This document shows, one piece after another, positions 15,930 through 24,410 of a DNA stretch of 64,000 bases. Numbering within the stretch: the first letter of the stretch is position 1; each line of letters starts with the position of its first letter. The position numbers and the translations under genes are program-made. The notes below the pieces were generated by a model. That model worked only from the letters and a program-made list of their open reading frames with translations. It had not been told where the DNA came from and ran no database searches. This DNA is from Candidatus Methanoperedentaceae archaeon GB37 (lineage in GTDB: Archaea; Halobacteriota; Methanosarcinia; Methanosarcinales; EX4572-44). The stretch lies in contig LR991653.1 in NCBI GenBank assembly GCA_905171695.1, positions 1,082,150-1,146,149 of the forward strand, given 5' to 3'.

Positions 15930-17000
15930 TTATTCTCTTGGCTGGAGCTCGTCCTCTTGATAGGTTAGGAGGGGCAGTGTCTCTTCAACGTCTCTTCCTG
16001 ACTTGTACTCGAAGAGCTCCTTCACCTTCTCTGAGATCCATGGGAATATGTTGGTGAGAGGTATCTCTCTTGGGCATGCATCTGCACATGCACCGCACTC
16101 GACACAGGTTAAGCAATCATGGTACATTCGGGTTAGCTGGAAGAGTAGTGAGTCGGTTGGGACCTTTATGCTGCCCCTCAGACCAACGATGTTCAAGAGG
16201 TCCACGCCCTCTGGTTTTCCGAGTGGTTGTTCAAAGAAGCAGGTCTTACAGTAGCAGACAGGGCACATATCCCTGCAGTTCTTGCAGACGATGCAGTCCT
16301 TGAAGACGTCGAGGAACTTGTCAAGATCGCGCAGCTCTTCTGACGTCTTCGCCCACTCTTCCCTGAATGGCTTTGCACTCTCTATGATGGCTGATCGCTT
16401 TCTCTCAAGCACGCCTGTGTCAATCTCTGTAAGCTCGAGATCTCCCACAGCTCTTAGGCTCTCTTCTCCCATATCTGAGATTGCTGCAACCAGAATGTTT
16501 CCATCCGTTCGATCGATCAGCACGTCACCTGTCCCGAGCAGTTTATCTTCACATATCCTGCAGGCAGGTCTGATCTCGCATCCTGCTGCTTCTAACTCTT
16601 CTATCTTACTCGTTTCAAGCGTATCTCCAATCTCTTCACTGTGCTTGTTGTAATCATCAAGCTTGTAGGCGCCCTCGCATCCGACCGTTATCATGAGAAC
16701 GCTATCCTTCTCGAATTGCTCGAGCTTCACCAGTTCTATTGCCGCCTTTGTCTCACAGGGCTTGAAGACGACACCGATCTTCTTCTCGGCTGGCATGTGT
16801 TTCAACACATTTGCCGCGTTCACGGTGAATATTGGTGTGAAGATTGCTGGTGATCTGAGTTTCTCAGGGTCGCTTATCATCGTGTATGCAACGTTCCCCC
16901 CGATCTTCTGTGGGATTACCATGACATCCACGATGCCTTCTTCGAGCAGGTTTTTGAAGAGGTTATTCAGTCTCTCCTCTCCCAGTTGCACGCCCTTCAC
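15930..17000 (-). CDS. FrhB/FdhB-like F420-dependent oxidoreductase subunit with ferredoxin tail (operon gene 2)
   Basis: I place the start at the GTG at 17000-16998, which overlaps the mvhD stop (GTGTGA) and follows AAGGAGG at 17008-17014 by 7 bases. The longer frame back to 17102 lies inside mvhD and is unlikely. The 356-residue product has an FrhB/FdhB-type domain (GVVFKPCETKAAIELVKL, ITVGCEGAYK, ACRICED). A C-terminal cysteine-rich region follows, with CIVCKNCRDMCPVCYCKTCF and CLTCVECGACADACP. Similar proteins link F420H2 oxidation to Hdr complexes through MvhD. It probably feeds the first HdrABC set. Confidence 0.88.
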   Translation of the reverse strand: MKGVQLGEERLNNLFKNLLEEGIVDVMVIPQKIGGNVAYTMISDPEKLRSPAIFTPIFTVNAANVLKHMPAEKKIGVVFKPCETKAAIELVKLEQFEKDSVLMITVGCEGAYKLDDYNKHSEEIGDTLETSKIEELEAAGCEIRPACRICEDKLLGTGDVLIDRTDGNILVAAISDMGEESLRAVGDLELTEIDTGVLERKRSAIIESAKPFREEWAKTSEELRDLDKFLDVFKDCIVCKNCRDMCPVCYCKTCFFEQPLGKPEGVDLLNIVGLRGSIKVPTDSLLFQLTRMYHDCLTCVECGACADACPREIPLTNIFPWISEKVKELFEYKSGRDVEETLPLLTYQEDELQPRE

Positions 17001-17416
17001 ACCAATGCCTCCTTCAAAGGATTGGGACCGAGTTTCTTGATATCCTCTGTCATCTCTCTCATCGCTGCAGCAAACTGTGGTCCCTCGCTGGCGCTCAGCC
17101 ATCGCAGTCTTGTTCGTTCAGCCAGTCCAAACTGCTCCAGTATCTTCTGAAGTGCATTTATCCTGCGCCTCGCATAGTAATTTCCTTTGGTGTAGTGGCA
17201 GTCTCCCGGGTGACAACCGCCAACAAAAACACCATCAGCACCATTCACCAGAGCCTTGATCAGAAAAACAGGATCTGCCCTTCCACTGCACATGAGTCTG
17301 ATAATCCGCACGTTTGGTGGATATTCCTGTCTGGATGTTCCTGCCAGATCGGCACCAGTATAAGTACACCAGTTACATGCGAAAACAACAATCTTCGGTT
17401 CAAAATCCTCTGCCAT
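16997..17416 (-). CDS. mvhD: MvhD-like [2Fe-2S] electron-transfer subunit (operon gene 1)
   Basis: This 139-residue protein matches the delta subunit of methyl-viologen-reducing hydrogenase: FACNWCTYTGADLAG, LMCSGRADP and VGGCHPGDCHY. The five expected cysteines are at 14, 17, 43, 68 and 73. MvhD joins an electron-input module to HdrA. No hydrogenase genes (mvhA/G) are present here, so the input is more likely the FrhB subunit encoded next. GGAGG at 17423-17427 precedes the ATG. It is the first gene of the ten-gene operon. Confidence 0.95.
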   Translation of the reverse strand: MAEDFEPKIVVFACNWCTYTGADLAGTSRQEYPPNVRIIRLMCSGRADPVFLIKALVNGADGVFVGGCHPGDCHYTKGNYYARRRINALQKILEQFGLAERTRLRWLSASEGPQFAAAMREMTEDIKKLGPNPLKEALV

Positions 17417-17422
17417 TTTGTT

Positions 17423-17500
17423 CCTCCGCCATATAATACAGTAAACAAACTACATAGGGTAGTTCATAATCGATACTGAAGTTAGTAGCATTTAAAGTTT
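17423..17500 (-). promoter_or_regulatory. Promoter and RBS of the Hdr operon
   Basis: On the minus strand a TATA-like AACTTTAAATGC lies at about 17488-17499. Transcription would start about 25 bases downstream, near 17467, giving a leader of roughly 50 nt that ends in GGAGG (17427-17423) and the mvhD ATG. It is the only obvious promoter for the 12.5-kb gene set. Confidence 0.5.
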
Positions 17501-17524
17501 GCGTTATTGTTTCGTTACTGAGGT

Positions 17525-18205
17525 TCATCGCAGACCTTCGTGTGTGATCAGGAACTCGCAGGATATGCCTTCTGGTCGGAAGCGGTGTTTCTTGAGCGTG
17601 GCGCGTCTGCGCTGCGGTCCGATCTTCTCGAACTGGAGTATCGTCTTCGGGATGTGTTCGAGCGGGTTTCCACCAAGGGGTTTTAGATGATCTGTCTCAA
17701 CGTCTGTGTATACCTGGTTGGTGATGAGTGCTACAACCTTGTACCTGCGTGTGAGTGTGTGAAGGGTCGATAGCTGACTTGCAAGCTGTCTGCGGAATAC
17801 TATGCTCTCTTCCTCCGAGACCATCTGTCTGTAAAAGATGACGGGTGAGTCAAGAATTATGAGTGCGATCTCCTGATCCATTATCTTTTCACAGTCGCAT
17901 ATGGCAGTGTACTGGCTCTGGAAATCGGTGGGCTCATATATGATGATCGTCTTTGCAAGCTCTCCCGCATCCTTTCCTGCCACCTGTCTGAAGCGCTCAG
18001 GCGAGAAGCCCTCTGTGTCGATGAAGATCGTCTTCTTGCCCTGCTTTGCACAGGCTATAGCGAGCTGGATTGCAAGGTTGGTCTTTCCACTGCCAGCCTC
18101 ACCATACACTTCTGTTATAATCCCGTGTTCAAAGCCGCCTCCGATGAGGTCGTCGAGGGGCGCGCATCCAGATTGAAGCTTTTCCCACTCATCTGTTATT
18201 GTCAT
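17525..18205 (-). CDS. radB: DNA repair and recombination protein RadB
   Basis: This RecA-family ATPase has LQSGCAPLDDLIGGGFEHG, the Walker A box GEAGSGKT and a Walker B-type strand (LIILDSPVIFYR). It lacks the helix-hairpin-helix N-terminal domain of RadA, which identifies RadB, a euryarchaeal RadA paralogue in homologous recombination. I choose the ATG at 18205 (226 residues, MTITDEWEKL) because CTGGAG precedes it. A TATA-like ACATATTTAAA at 18250-18260 puts the transcript start near 18228, downstream of the alternative TTG at 18247. It is divergent from the S3Ae gene. Confidence 0.92.
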   Translation of the reverse strand: MTITDEWEKLQSGCAPLDDLIGGGFEHGIITEVYGEAGSGKTNLAIQLAIACAKQGKKTIFIDTEGFSPERFRQVAGKDAGELAKTIIIYEPTDFQSQYTAICDCEKIMDQEIALIILDSPVIFYRQMVSEEESIVFRRQLASQLSTLHTLTRRYKVVALITNQVYTDVETDHLKPLGGNPLEHIPKTILQFEKIGPQRRRATLKKHRFRPEGISCEFLITHEGLR

Positions 18206-18308
18206 CCGCTCCAGTGGATCCAGTGAATTATCTGTAACACATCCCAAAGTTTAAATATGTAGCGAATACTCTTGCACTTCAGTATATATTCTATTCGGAG
18301 GAACGTGT

Positions 18309-18902
18309 TTGGCTAAGACTGTGAGAAAGGCTGATGGGTGGAAGTCAAAGAAGTGGTACTCGGTGGTCTCACCAGAGTTGCTCGGTTCTCTCTCTGTTGG
18401 GGAGGCTCTGGCAAATAACCCTGACGATCTTGTAGGAAGGATCGTTGAGACGACCCTTGGGGATGTGATGGGTGATTTTTCGAAGCAGAATGTGAAGCTT
18501 AGGTTTAAGGTTGATAGAGTTGGTGGCGATACTGCTTACACCAAGTTTGTGGAGTATCAGTTGACCCAGGATTATCTGCGTTCTCTCGTTAAGAGGCAGA
18601 GTTCCATCATCAATCTGGTCGTGGATGTGGTGACCAAGGATGGGGCTACCGTGAGAGTGAAGCCATGTTCTTTCACAATTAAACGGGCACATCTGGAACA
18701 GGTTCGTGGAATAAGAAGAACTATGAGGCAGATTATTGAGGAACGTGCCCGCGATCTCGACTTTGATCAGTTTATCCAGGAGATTCTCAGTGGAAGGGTC
18801 TCAGCTCTGATCTATAAGGAGGTTAAGAAGATATACCCGTTGCGTAGGGTTGAGATAGAGAGGGTGAAAGCGATGAGCAAGCGGAGAGTTGCAGCTGTAT
18901 AA
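18309..18902 (+). CDS. rps3ae: Small ribosomal subunit protein eS1 (S3Ae)
   Basis: This 197-residue basic protein matches archaeal S3Ae, with KWYSVVSPELL near the N terminus, FRFKVD-like strands and the C-terminal YPLRRVEIERVKAMSKRR. It is a structural protein of the 30S subunit. It starts with TTG preceded by GGAGG at 18298-18302. Its promoter region is shared with radB on the other strand; a TATA-like AGTATATATT lies at 18271-18280. Confidence 0.96.
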   Translation: MAKTVRKADGWKSKKWYSVVSPELLGSLSVGEALANNPDDLVGRIVETTLGDVMGDFSKQNVKLRFKVDRVGGDTAYTKFVEYQLTQDYLRSLVKRQSSIINLVVDVVTKDGATVRVKPCSFTIKRAHLEQVRGIRRTMRQIIEERARDLDFDQFIQEILSGRVSALIYKEVKKIYPLRRVEIERVKAMSKRRVAAV

Positions 18903-18973
18903 GCCTTCCTCTATTAGGCATTCTCATCTACCCCCCCACCCATCTATCAGATTCATAAATAGCTTGCGGTAGG

Positions 18974-18983
18974 TTTATATACT
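18974..18983 (+). promoter_or_regulatory. TATA box upstream of gar1-tfb
   Basis: TTTATATACT lies about 50 bases before the gar1 start, with an expected transcript start near 19008, just ahead of the GAGGTAA ribosome-binding site (19012-19018). Confidence 0.5.
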
Positions 18984-19023
18984 AATAGCTACTTTATGTA
19001 TTAATTCAATTCGAGGTAAAGAC

Positions 19024-19263
19024 TTGAAACGTCTTGGCACTGTGCTCCATGTTATTCATAATGGTGAGCTCATAGTGCAGTGTAATGGTATGATGAAGGA
19101 CACTTGGTTGAATGTTGTTGTCCTGAGTGAAGATCTGAAGAGGCTTGGCAAGGTGGTAGATATATTCGGGCCAGTATCAAGACCGTATTGTTCGATAAAA
19201 CCTTTCAAAGGATCCAAACCAAGAATGCACGAATTGAAAGAGAGAATGATCTACATAAAATAA
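19024..19263 (+). CDS. gar1: H/ACA ribonucleoprotein protein Gar1
   Basis: This 79-residue protein is a small beta-barrel of the Gar1/PRC-like type: LGTVLHVIHNGELIVQC, then LGKVVDIFGPVSRPYCSIKP. Gar1 assists Cbf5 in guide-RNA-directed pseudouridylation. It starts with TTG at 19024 after a GAGGT box. It lies 35 bp ahead of tfb, an arrangement conserved in many Euryarchaeota. Its partner Cbf5 is encoded at 57.8 kb. Confidence 0.93.
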   Translation: MKRLGTVLHVIHNGELIVQCNGMMKDTWLNVVVLSEDLKRLGKVVDIFGPVSRPYCSIKPFKGSKPRMHELKERMIYIK

Positions 19264-19298
19264 AAATTTTTTATTAACTGTAGAGGGATGGTTTCATA

Positions 19299-20330
19299 AT
19301 GCAGGAAACTGAAGTCACCAAACCGGAAACCGAAGTGGTAAAAGAGAGAATATTGTCTGAGAGAGAGAAAATAAAAGAGGCAATCAGAGAGAAAAAAGAA
19401 AAAGAAAGTACCGACTTTGAAAAAACGCAGATTGAATGCCCTGAATGTCACAGTTACAACCTCGTTCATGATTACGAGAGAGCAGAACTCGTATGCCACG
19501 ATTGCGGGCTCGTGGTGGACGCAGAATTTATTGACATGGGGCCAGAATGGAGAGCCTTCGACCATGACCAGAGATTGAAACGCTCAAGAGTGGGAGCGCC
19601 CATGACCTACACAATCCATGACAAGGGCCTCTCCACGATGATCGACTGGCGAAACAAAGACACCTACGGAAAGTCAATCTCGTCAAAGAACCGCGCACAG
19701 CTCTTCAGACTGCGAAAGTGGCAGCGCCGCATACGAGTCAGCAACGCAACTGAACGAAACCTCGCATTCGCGCTCTCAGAACTTGACCGAATGGCATCAG
19801 CACTCGGACTCTCCAGACACATCAGAGAGACTGCAGCGGTCGTCTACCGAAAAGCAGTCGAGAAGAATCTCATAAGAGGGCGCAGCATTGAAGGTGTTGC
19901 GGCATCAGCACTCTACGCAGCATGCCGACAGTGTAACGTGCCACGAACGCTCGACGAGATAGGGGAGGTCTCAAGAGTCAGCCGAAAAGAGATCGGAAGA
20001 ACTTACCGCTTCGTCGCAAGAGAGCTAAACCTCAAACTTACACCCACATCCCCTGTCGACTACGTGCCACGCTTCTGCTCAGGACTTCAATTGAGAGGAG
20101 AAGTCCAGAGTAAAGCCGCAGAGATACTGACCCAGGCAACAGAGAAGGAGCTCACGAGTGGACGTGGACCGACAGGAGTTGCTGCAGCAGCGATATACAT
20201 AGCATCAATCCTCTCAGGAGATCGGCGAACACAACGCGAGGTTGCAGATGTCGCAGGGGTGACCGAGGTCACGATCCGCAACCGATACAAAGAACTCGCA
20301 GAGGAGCTCGACATAGAGATAATACTCTGA
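19299..20330 (+). CDS. tfb: Transcription initiation factor B (TFB)
   Basis: This 343-residue protein has a charged N-terminal stretch, then the zinc ribbon [24 protein letters not shown] (about residues 47-70) and the B-finger/B-reader segment with GPEWRAFD. Two cyclin-like repeats follow; the first contains [17 protein letters not shown] and the second [15 protein letters not shown] with a C-terminal helix-turn-helix. TFB recognises the BRE and bridges TBP and RNA polymerase. Length and domains are normal for archaeal TFB. Confidence 0.97.
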   Translation: MQETEVTKPETEVVKERILSEREKIKEAIREKKEKESTDFEKTQIECPECHSYNLVHDYERAELVCHDCGLVVDAEFIDMGPEWRAFDHDQRLKRSRVGAPMTYTIHDKGLSTMIDWRNKDTYGKSISSKNRAQLFRLRKWQRRIRVSNATERNLAFALSELDRMASALGLSRHIRETAAVVYRKAVEKNLIRGRSIEGVAASALYAACRQCNVPRTLDEIGEVSRVSRKEIGRTYRFVARELNLKLTPTSPVDYVPRFCSGLQLRGEVQSKAAEILTQATEKELTSGRGPTGVAAAAIYIASILSGDRRTQREVADVAGVTEVTIRNRYKELAEELDIEIIL

Positions 20331-20375
20331 AGAATCATCCATCATCTGCCGTAAGGCAAGGCAAGATCTGATGGT

Positions 20376-21053
20376 ATGCTCGTTATGCTCGTAGGGCTTA
20401 TCTCCGATGTTCACTCCAACGCAGTGGCACTTCGTGAAGTGCTCTCAGAGTTTGAGAGACTGGGTGTTGGGGTCATTCTTTCAGCAGGAGACGTGGTTGG
20501 ATACAATCCCTATCCAGAGGATACCGTGAACCTCTTCAGGAGAGAGCGGATCGTGAGTATCATGGGAAACCATGATCGAGCGGTCGTGACAGGCGATACG
20601 AGTGGCTTCAACGAGATCGCTAGAGCGGCTGTCGCGTGGACCTCTAATGCAATCTCTGAGAAGAGTCTGGAGTATCTCAGAGGGCTTGCGTCCTCGCTAG
20701 AGGTGCGTATCGATGATCTATCGATCCATATCAACCATGGGAGTCCGTCCGACCCAGACGAGTACATATACGGGTTCTCTCAGGAGTTGATCCCACCGGG
20801 GTGCGATCTCCTACTACTCGGGCACACTCACGTCCAGTCTGCAGCAGAGTTCGATTCTGGCTCTGTTGTGAACCCGGGGTCTGTGGGGCAGCCGAGGGAT
20901 AGAGATCCACGTGCCGCGTTTGCCACCCTCGACACGGATAATAGGGCGATCGAGCTTGGTAGGATCGAGTATGACGTGGAGAAGGTGATGGAGGATATAT
21001 TCCTATCAGGGCTTCCAGAGATCCTTGGATCGCGGCTTTTATCTGGAAGATGA
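20376..21053 (+). CDS. YfcE/MJ0936-type metallophosphoesterase
   Basis: This 225-residue calcineurin-like phosphoesterase has metal-binding motifs in order: LISDVHSN, SAGDVVGYNPYP, IMGNHDRAV, INHGSP and LLGHTHVQ followed by VNPGSVGQPRD. The set fits the YfcE/MJ0936 group of broad-specificity phosphodiesterases. The start could also be the second ATG (MLVGLISD). It follows tfb after 45 bp and converges on speA. The physiological substrate is unknown. Confidence 0.88.
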   Translation: MLVMLVGLISDVHSNAVALREVLSEFERLGVGVILSAGDVVGYNPYPEDTVNLFRRERIVSIMGNHDRAVVTGDTSGFNEIARAAVAWTSNAISEKSLEYLRGLASSLEVRIDDLSIHINHGSPSDPDEYIYGFSQELIPPGCDLLLLGHTHVQSAAEFDSGSVVNPGSVGQPRDRDPRAAFATLDTDNRAIELGRIEYDVEKVMEDIFLSGLPEILGSRLLSGR

Positions 21054-21075
21054 AAACCCTTTTTTCTTGGTGTCT

Positions 21076-22956
21076 TCAGAGCGCTTCAAGGTATGTCTGC
21101 CTCTCAAGTGTCTCTTTGTATAGGTCGATGAACTCTTCAACTTCGCTCTCTTTCTCTCGCTCTCTAAGCGATTCTCTGAGCGTATCCACCATTTTTGAAC
21201 TCTCGTGGTCTGTGATCTTCAGCACGTCTTTTATCGAGTCTCCGTGGAGGATCTTCTCGATCTCCCAGCTTCCGTCCATCTTCTGTCTGATGTGGGCTTC
21301 GTTCACCCTTCCCAGCAGGTCATGGTAGTTTCCAAGTGTCTCCTGGTATGCGCCGATCATCGGGATTGCCAGGTAGTAGGGTCTTTGATTCAGTCTGTGA
21401 AGCTTGAGTGACCTCTCTATCTCACCGTCTGAATCGCACGTGATATCTACAACTCTGCACCTCACAGTTGGCTCTTCGTTCAGTCGGTGGATCGGGAGGA
21501 TCGGGAAGATCTGATCGATAGCCCATGAATCAGGTATGGACTGGAATATCGAGAAGTTTGTAATGTATATGTCAGAAATCTTTCTGTTAAGCTCTTCTCT
21601 ATCTCTCTCTCTATTCTCGGCATCATCATCGGCGGAAAGTCTCGCTGCATTCTCTAAGATCTTCCAGAAGAGCTCTTCACCCTTCGACCTCTCTTCAAGC
21701 TCAAGAGAGCCCATCTTGAATAGATCTGATAGCTCTTCTCTCAACCTGAGGGCAGTGTGGTAGCACTCTTCATAGTTCTTCGAGTTCATCACTCTGTAAC
21801 AATCGTAAAGCTTTGAGAGAACCTGGGAATCGTTCGCACCAAGATTCACCTCCCTATTCATGCTCTTCTTCTTCGCTCCGATGACGCTCGCTATCAGGGT
21901 GGCGTGGTGGGCGGTTATGGTTCTTCCGCTCTCAGAGAGTATCGTTGGATAAGAGACACCCTCCTCATCACATACCGTCTTCAGTCTCTGGACAACGCTC
22001 TTGGCATATTCTCGAACTGTGTAGTTGGCGCTTGAATGGGACGTTCTCTTCGCTCCATCATAGTTAACAGCGAGACCTCCTCCAATATTAAGGTAAGTGA
22101 CCTCAAGGCCCATCAGAGAGAGCTTTGCATATACTCGAGCTGCCTCGTTGACGGCTCTTCTGATGTGGTTGATATCGGTTATCTGAGATCCTATATGGAA
22201 GTGAAGCATCTCTATCGACGAGAGCATCCCTTTCTTCCGCAGGGTCTTAATTACATCGAGGAGTTCGGTAGTGTTCAACCCGAACTTTGCTCCATCGCCG
22301 CCTGCAGACCCCCATCTACCAGATCCTTTCGAGTCGAGTTTTATGCGAACGCCGATCTGCGGCATAATCCCAAGTTTTTTTGCAATGCTTGTGATCTCTT
22401 CCACCTCATTCACACTACTCGCAACAATAATAGTATTTTTATTAAGTTGTGTTGTTTTGAGCGCAAGGAGAATATACTGATCATCCTTGTGACCATCACA
22501 GACGAGAGAGAGACCATACCGTGCCTGATACGGTATAGCGATGAGAAGCTCGGATCGACTTCCCACCTCAAGCCCGAAGACTCCACGCAGATTGGCGGCA
22601 AGGAGAGAGTCGATCACAGAGCGGCGCTGGTTAACCTTTAGTGGAAATACGAACCGATAGACCCCATCGTAACGAAACTCCCTCAGAGCGTCCTCAAACG
22701 CACCATAGAGAGACTCTAGACGATCTCTGATCAACTGGGGAAACCGCAAGAGGAAGGGAGGTTTCAAACCAAGCCTCTCCAGCTCATCCACAACGTCAAC
22801 GATCTCTATCCGCCCCGAGACACCACTCCTCTCAACAGATATTGTGAGATTACCCTCCTCTGATATGCCAAAGTAACCATCACCCCACGACGAAACACCA
22901 TAAAGTTCCGCCGAACCCCGAACACTCCACACACTACCAGAACTACTCGAAGCCAT
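21076..22956 (-). CDS. speA: Biosynthetic arginine decarboxylase, bacterial SpeA type
   Basis: This 626-residue protein is a fold-type III PLP decarboxylase. RFVFPLKVNQRRSVIDSL holds the PLP lysine, and MLHFHIGSQI, YLNIGGGLAVNYDG and ILSESGRTITAHHA are classic SpeA blocks. The C-terminal part includes WAIDQIFPILPIHRL and IPMIGAYQETLGNYHDLLG. SpeA converts arginine to agmatine for polyamine synthesis. Most archaea use pyruvoyl PvlArgDC or an AdoMetDC-derived enzyme, so the full-length bacterial form points to transfer. It stands alone, convergent with the phosphoesterase, with an 80-residue charged insert typical of the family. Confidence 0.94.
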   Translation of the reverse strand: MASSSSGSVWSVRGSAELYGVSSWGDGYFGISEEGNLTISVERSGVSGRIEIVDVVDELERLGLKPPFLLRFPQLIRDRLESLYGAFEDALREFRYDGVYRFVFPLKVNQRRSVIDSLLAANLRGVFGLEVGSRSELLIAIPYQARYGLSLVCDGHKDDQYILLALKTTQLNKNTIIVASSVNEVEEITSIAKKLGIMPQIGVRIKLDSKGSGRWGSAGGDGAKFGLNTTELLDVIKTLRKKGMLSSIEMLHFHIGSQITDINHIRRAVNEAARVYAKLSLMGLEVTYLNIGGGLAVNYDGAKRTSHSSANYTVREYAKSVVQRLKTVCDEEGVSYPTILSESGRTITAHHATLIASVIGAKKKSMNREVNLGANDSQVLSKLYDCYRVMNSKNYEECYHTALRLREELSDLFKMGSLELEERSKGEELFWKILENAARLSADDDAENRERDREELNRKISDIYITNFSIFQSIPDSWAIDQIFPILPIHRLNEEPTVRCRVVDITCDSDGEIERSLKLHRLNQRPYYLAIPMIGAYQETLGNYHDLLGRVNEAHIRQKMDGSWEIEKILHGDSIKDVLKITDHESSKMVDTLRESLREREKESEVEEFIDLYKETLERQTYLEAL

Positions 22957-22966
22957 CTATCGCTCT

Positions 22967-23413
22967 TCAACCCTTGTAGAAGATGTTTGGTGTGGCGTTC
23001 ACATTGTAATAGACTCGTGGGCTTCTCTGATCCGGTGTATACACCTTCAGTACCCTGAATCTCAGTGGCAGTGCGATGCTGTGGTGAAGATAATACCCTT
23101 TACTCTCTGTTGAGGTATTTTTGACCAGTATCTCTGCATATTCAGGTTTTATGCTTATTATCCTGCAATCTTCGAAGCTGGACGAAATATTCTCAATATT
23201 TGACTCGAGGCTTCTTGTGCCGAACGCGAGTATGTATGCCCTCGCCATCGGTGCCAACTCATAGTGAATAGTGATAGTGGCATCAGTCCCATTGAATCTG
23301 ATGCTTGCCGAGGTGAACTCGATGTAACTGGCATCATCCCTCTGAAAGAAAGGGACGAGAACGATCACTGTCACCAAGAGGATCAAAGCCAGAGCCAACC
23401 TAAGACTCATCAC
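22967..23413 (-). CDS. Hypothetical exported or membrane-anchored protein
   Basis: This 148-residue protein is not recognised. The N-terminal LRLALALILLVTVIVLVPFF (about residues 4-23) is a clear signal or anchor segment. The remainder has alternating polar/hydrophobic stretches and Ig-like or beta-sandwich character (DATITIHYELAPMARAYILAFG), with one Cys. It lies 10 bp upstream of speA on the same strand and may be co-transcribed. Confidence 0.65.
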   Translation of the reverse strand: MMSLRLALALILLVTVIVLVPFFQRDDASYIEFTSASIRFNGTDATITIHYELAPMARAYILAFGTRSLESNIENISSSFEDCRIISIKPEYAEILVKNTSTESKGYYLHHSIALPLRFRVLKVYTPDQRSPRVYYNVNATPNIFYKG

Positions 23414-23552
23414 AACCCAACCCGTTGATCCAGAATCTTACCTTACCCGTAATAATCTTTTCTTCGAGTGAAGAGTTAAGGCTTTAAGCCCTGGAAGTCT
23501 GAAAGGTCTTCACTGTGAGACCTGTCATACACTGGATGGTGGGTGATCCTCC

Positions 23553-24083
23553 ATGATCGAGGTTGAGATCAAGGCTCGTCTGAAGAACGTGAGCCATTTC
23601 AAGGAGATGTTAGCAGAGATCGGAGCAAAACTCTCAAGAATCGAAGAACACGTGGACGTATACTACAATAATCCAGATTTACGCAACTTCAAGGCGAGCG
23701 ATGAAGCACTCCGCCTTCGACAGGTGAACAACCTCGTCATACTCACCTATAAAGGTAAGAAGATCGATAGCATATCAAAATCTCGAGAAGAGATAGAATG
23801 CACGGTCTCCTCCTTTGAAGATATGGACGCCATCCTGAAATCCCTCGGCTTTCTACCCACTGGAAGAGTCATAAAACGTCGGCACATATACCCGCTAGAA
23901 GAGCTCACCATCTCCATAGATGAGGTAGAGAACCTTGGATCGTTCGTAGAAGTCGAACTCAGCTCTGATCACGAGAACGAAGTTGAAAGCGGCGTCATGC
24001 GAGCAATCAGACTCCTAGAAGAACTCGGTCTATCAAAGAACGACCTGATTCGAAGATCATACCTCGAAATGATAACAGAGTGA
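23553..24083 (+). CDS. CYTH-domain protein, class IV adenylate cyclase (CyaB)-like
   Basis: This 176-residue protein begins MIEVEIKARLKN, the EXEXK signature of CYTH/triphosphate tunnel enzymes. It continues with HVDVYYNNPDLRNFKASDEALRLRQ, YKGKKID, KRRHIYPLEELTISIDEVENLGSFVEVE and a C-terminal SYLEMI. All the tunnel charged residues expected from the family are visible. CyaB-like proteins bind triphosphates or make cAMP in vitro; in archaea the role is unsettled. The gene is monocistronic. Confidence 0.88.
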   Translation: MIEVEIKARLKNVSHFKEMLAEIGAKLSRIEEHVDVYYNNPDLRNFKASDEALRLRQVNNLVILTYKGKKIDSISKSREEIECTVSSFEDMDAILKSLGFLPTGRVIKRRHIYPLEELTISIDEVENLGSFVEVELSSDHENEVESGVMRAIRLLEELGLSKNDLIRRSYLEMITE

Positions 24084-24090
24084 GAGAAGA

Positions 24091-24125
24091 GGGATGATCA
24101 GCTTAGAATAGATCCCTTTTTTTTT
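24091..24125 (+). terminator. Hairpin plus oligo-T terminator after the CYTH gene
   Basis: GGGAT (24091-24095) can pair with ATCCC (24112-24116), followed directly by nine T residues (24117-24125). Oligo-T alone is enough for archaeal termination; the hairpin is a bonus. Confidence 0.55.
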
Positions 24126-24410
24126 CCAACCAGTGAAGAGAGATGAAATAATAGAGAGCATTCTGATTTACCCGACTTTATACATCACTTAAAACTTAAA
24201 ACAGGATTATTTTTATGAATAAATACCATTAACACCAATTTTTCTCTTTTTAATCCGCATAATCTGATGATAGCTACTGTTAAAGCACCTCCTGCCGAGT
24301 GAGTGCTCGAAGCTGGTAAAGTCACGATCAGAGACCTCATACGTATATACATGATGAAAACACGTTAAAAAGATTTTTCAGATTTTCACCTACATTTTCT
24401 ATCATTTATT
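24126..24410. other. Intergenic stretch without a gene
   Basis: This AT-rich spacer lies between the CYTH terminator and the end of pstA. A weak AGCAC/GTGCT stem near 24283-24308 and a CTGATGA at about 24264-24270 (box C-like) are present, but no matching box D was found. I see no ORF. Confidence 0.4.

Noticed and set aside
17001..17102. Longer N terminus of the FrhB-like gene starting at 17102
   Set aside because: It would overlap mvhD by over 100 bp and has no family similarity; the GTG at 17000 has a strong AAGGAGG and stop-start coupling.
24264..24345. C/D-box or other small RNA in the pst/CYTH spacer
   Set aside because: Only a box C-like CTGATGA was seen; no box D at the expected distance and only a weak 5-bp stem.
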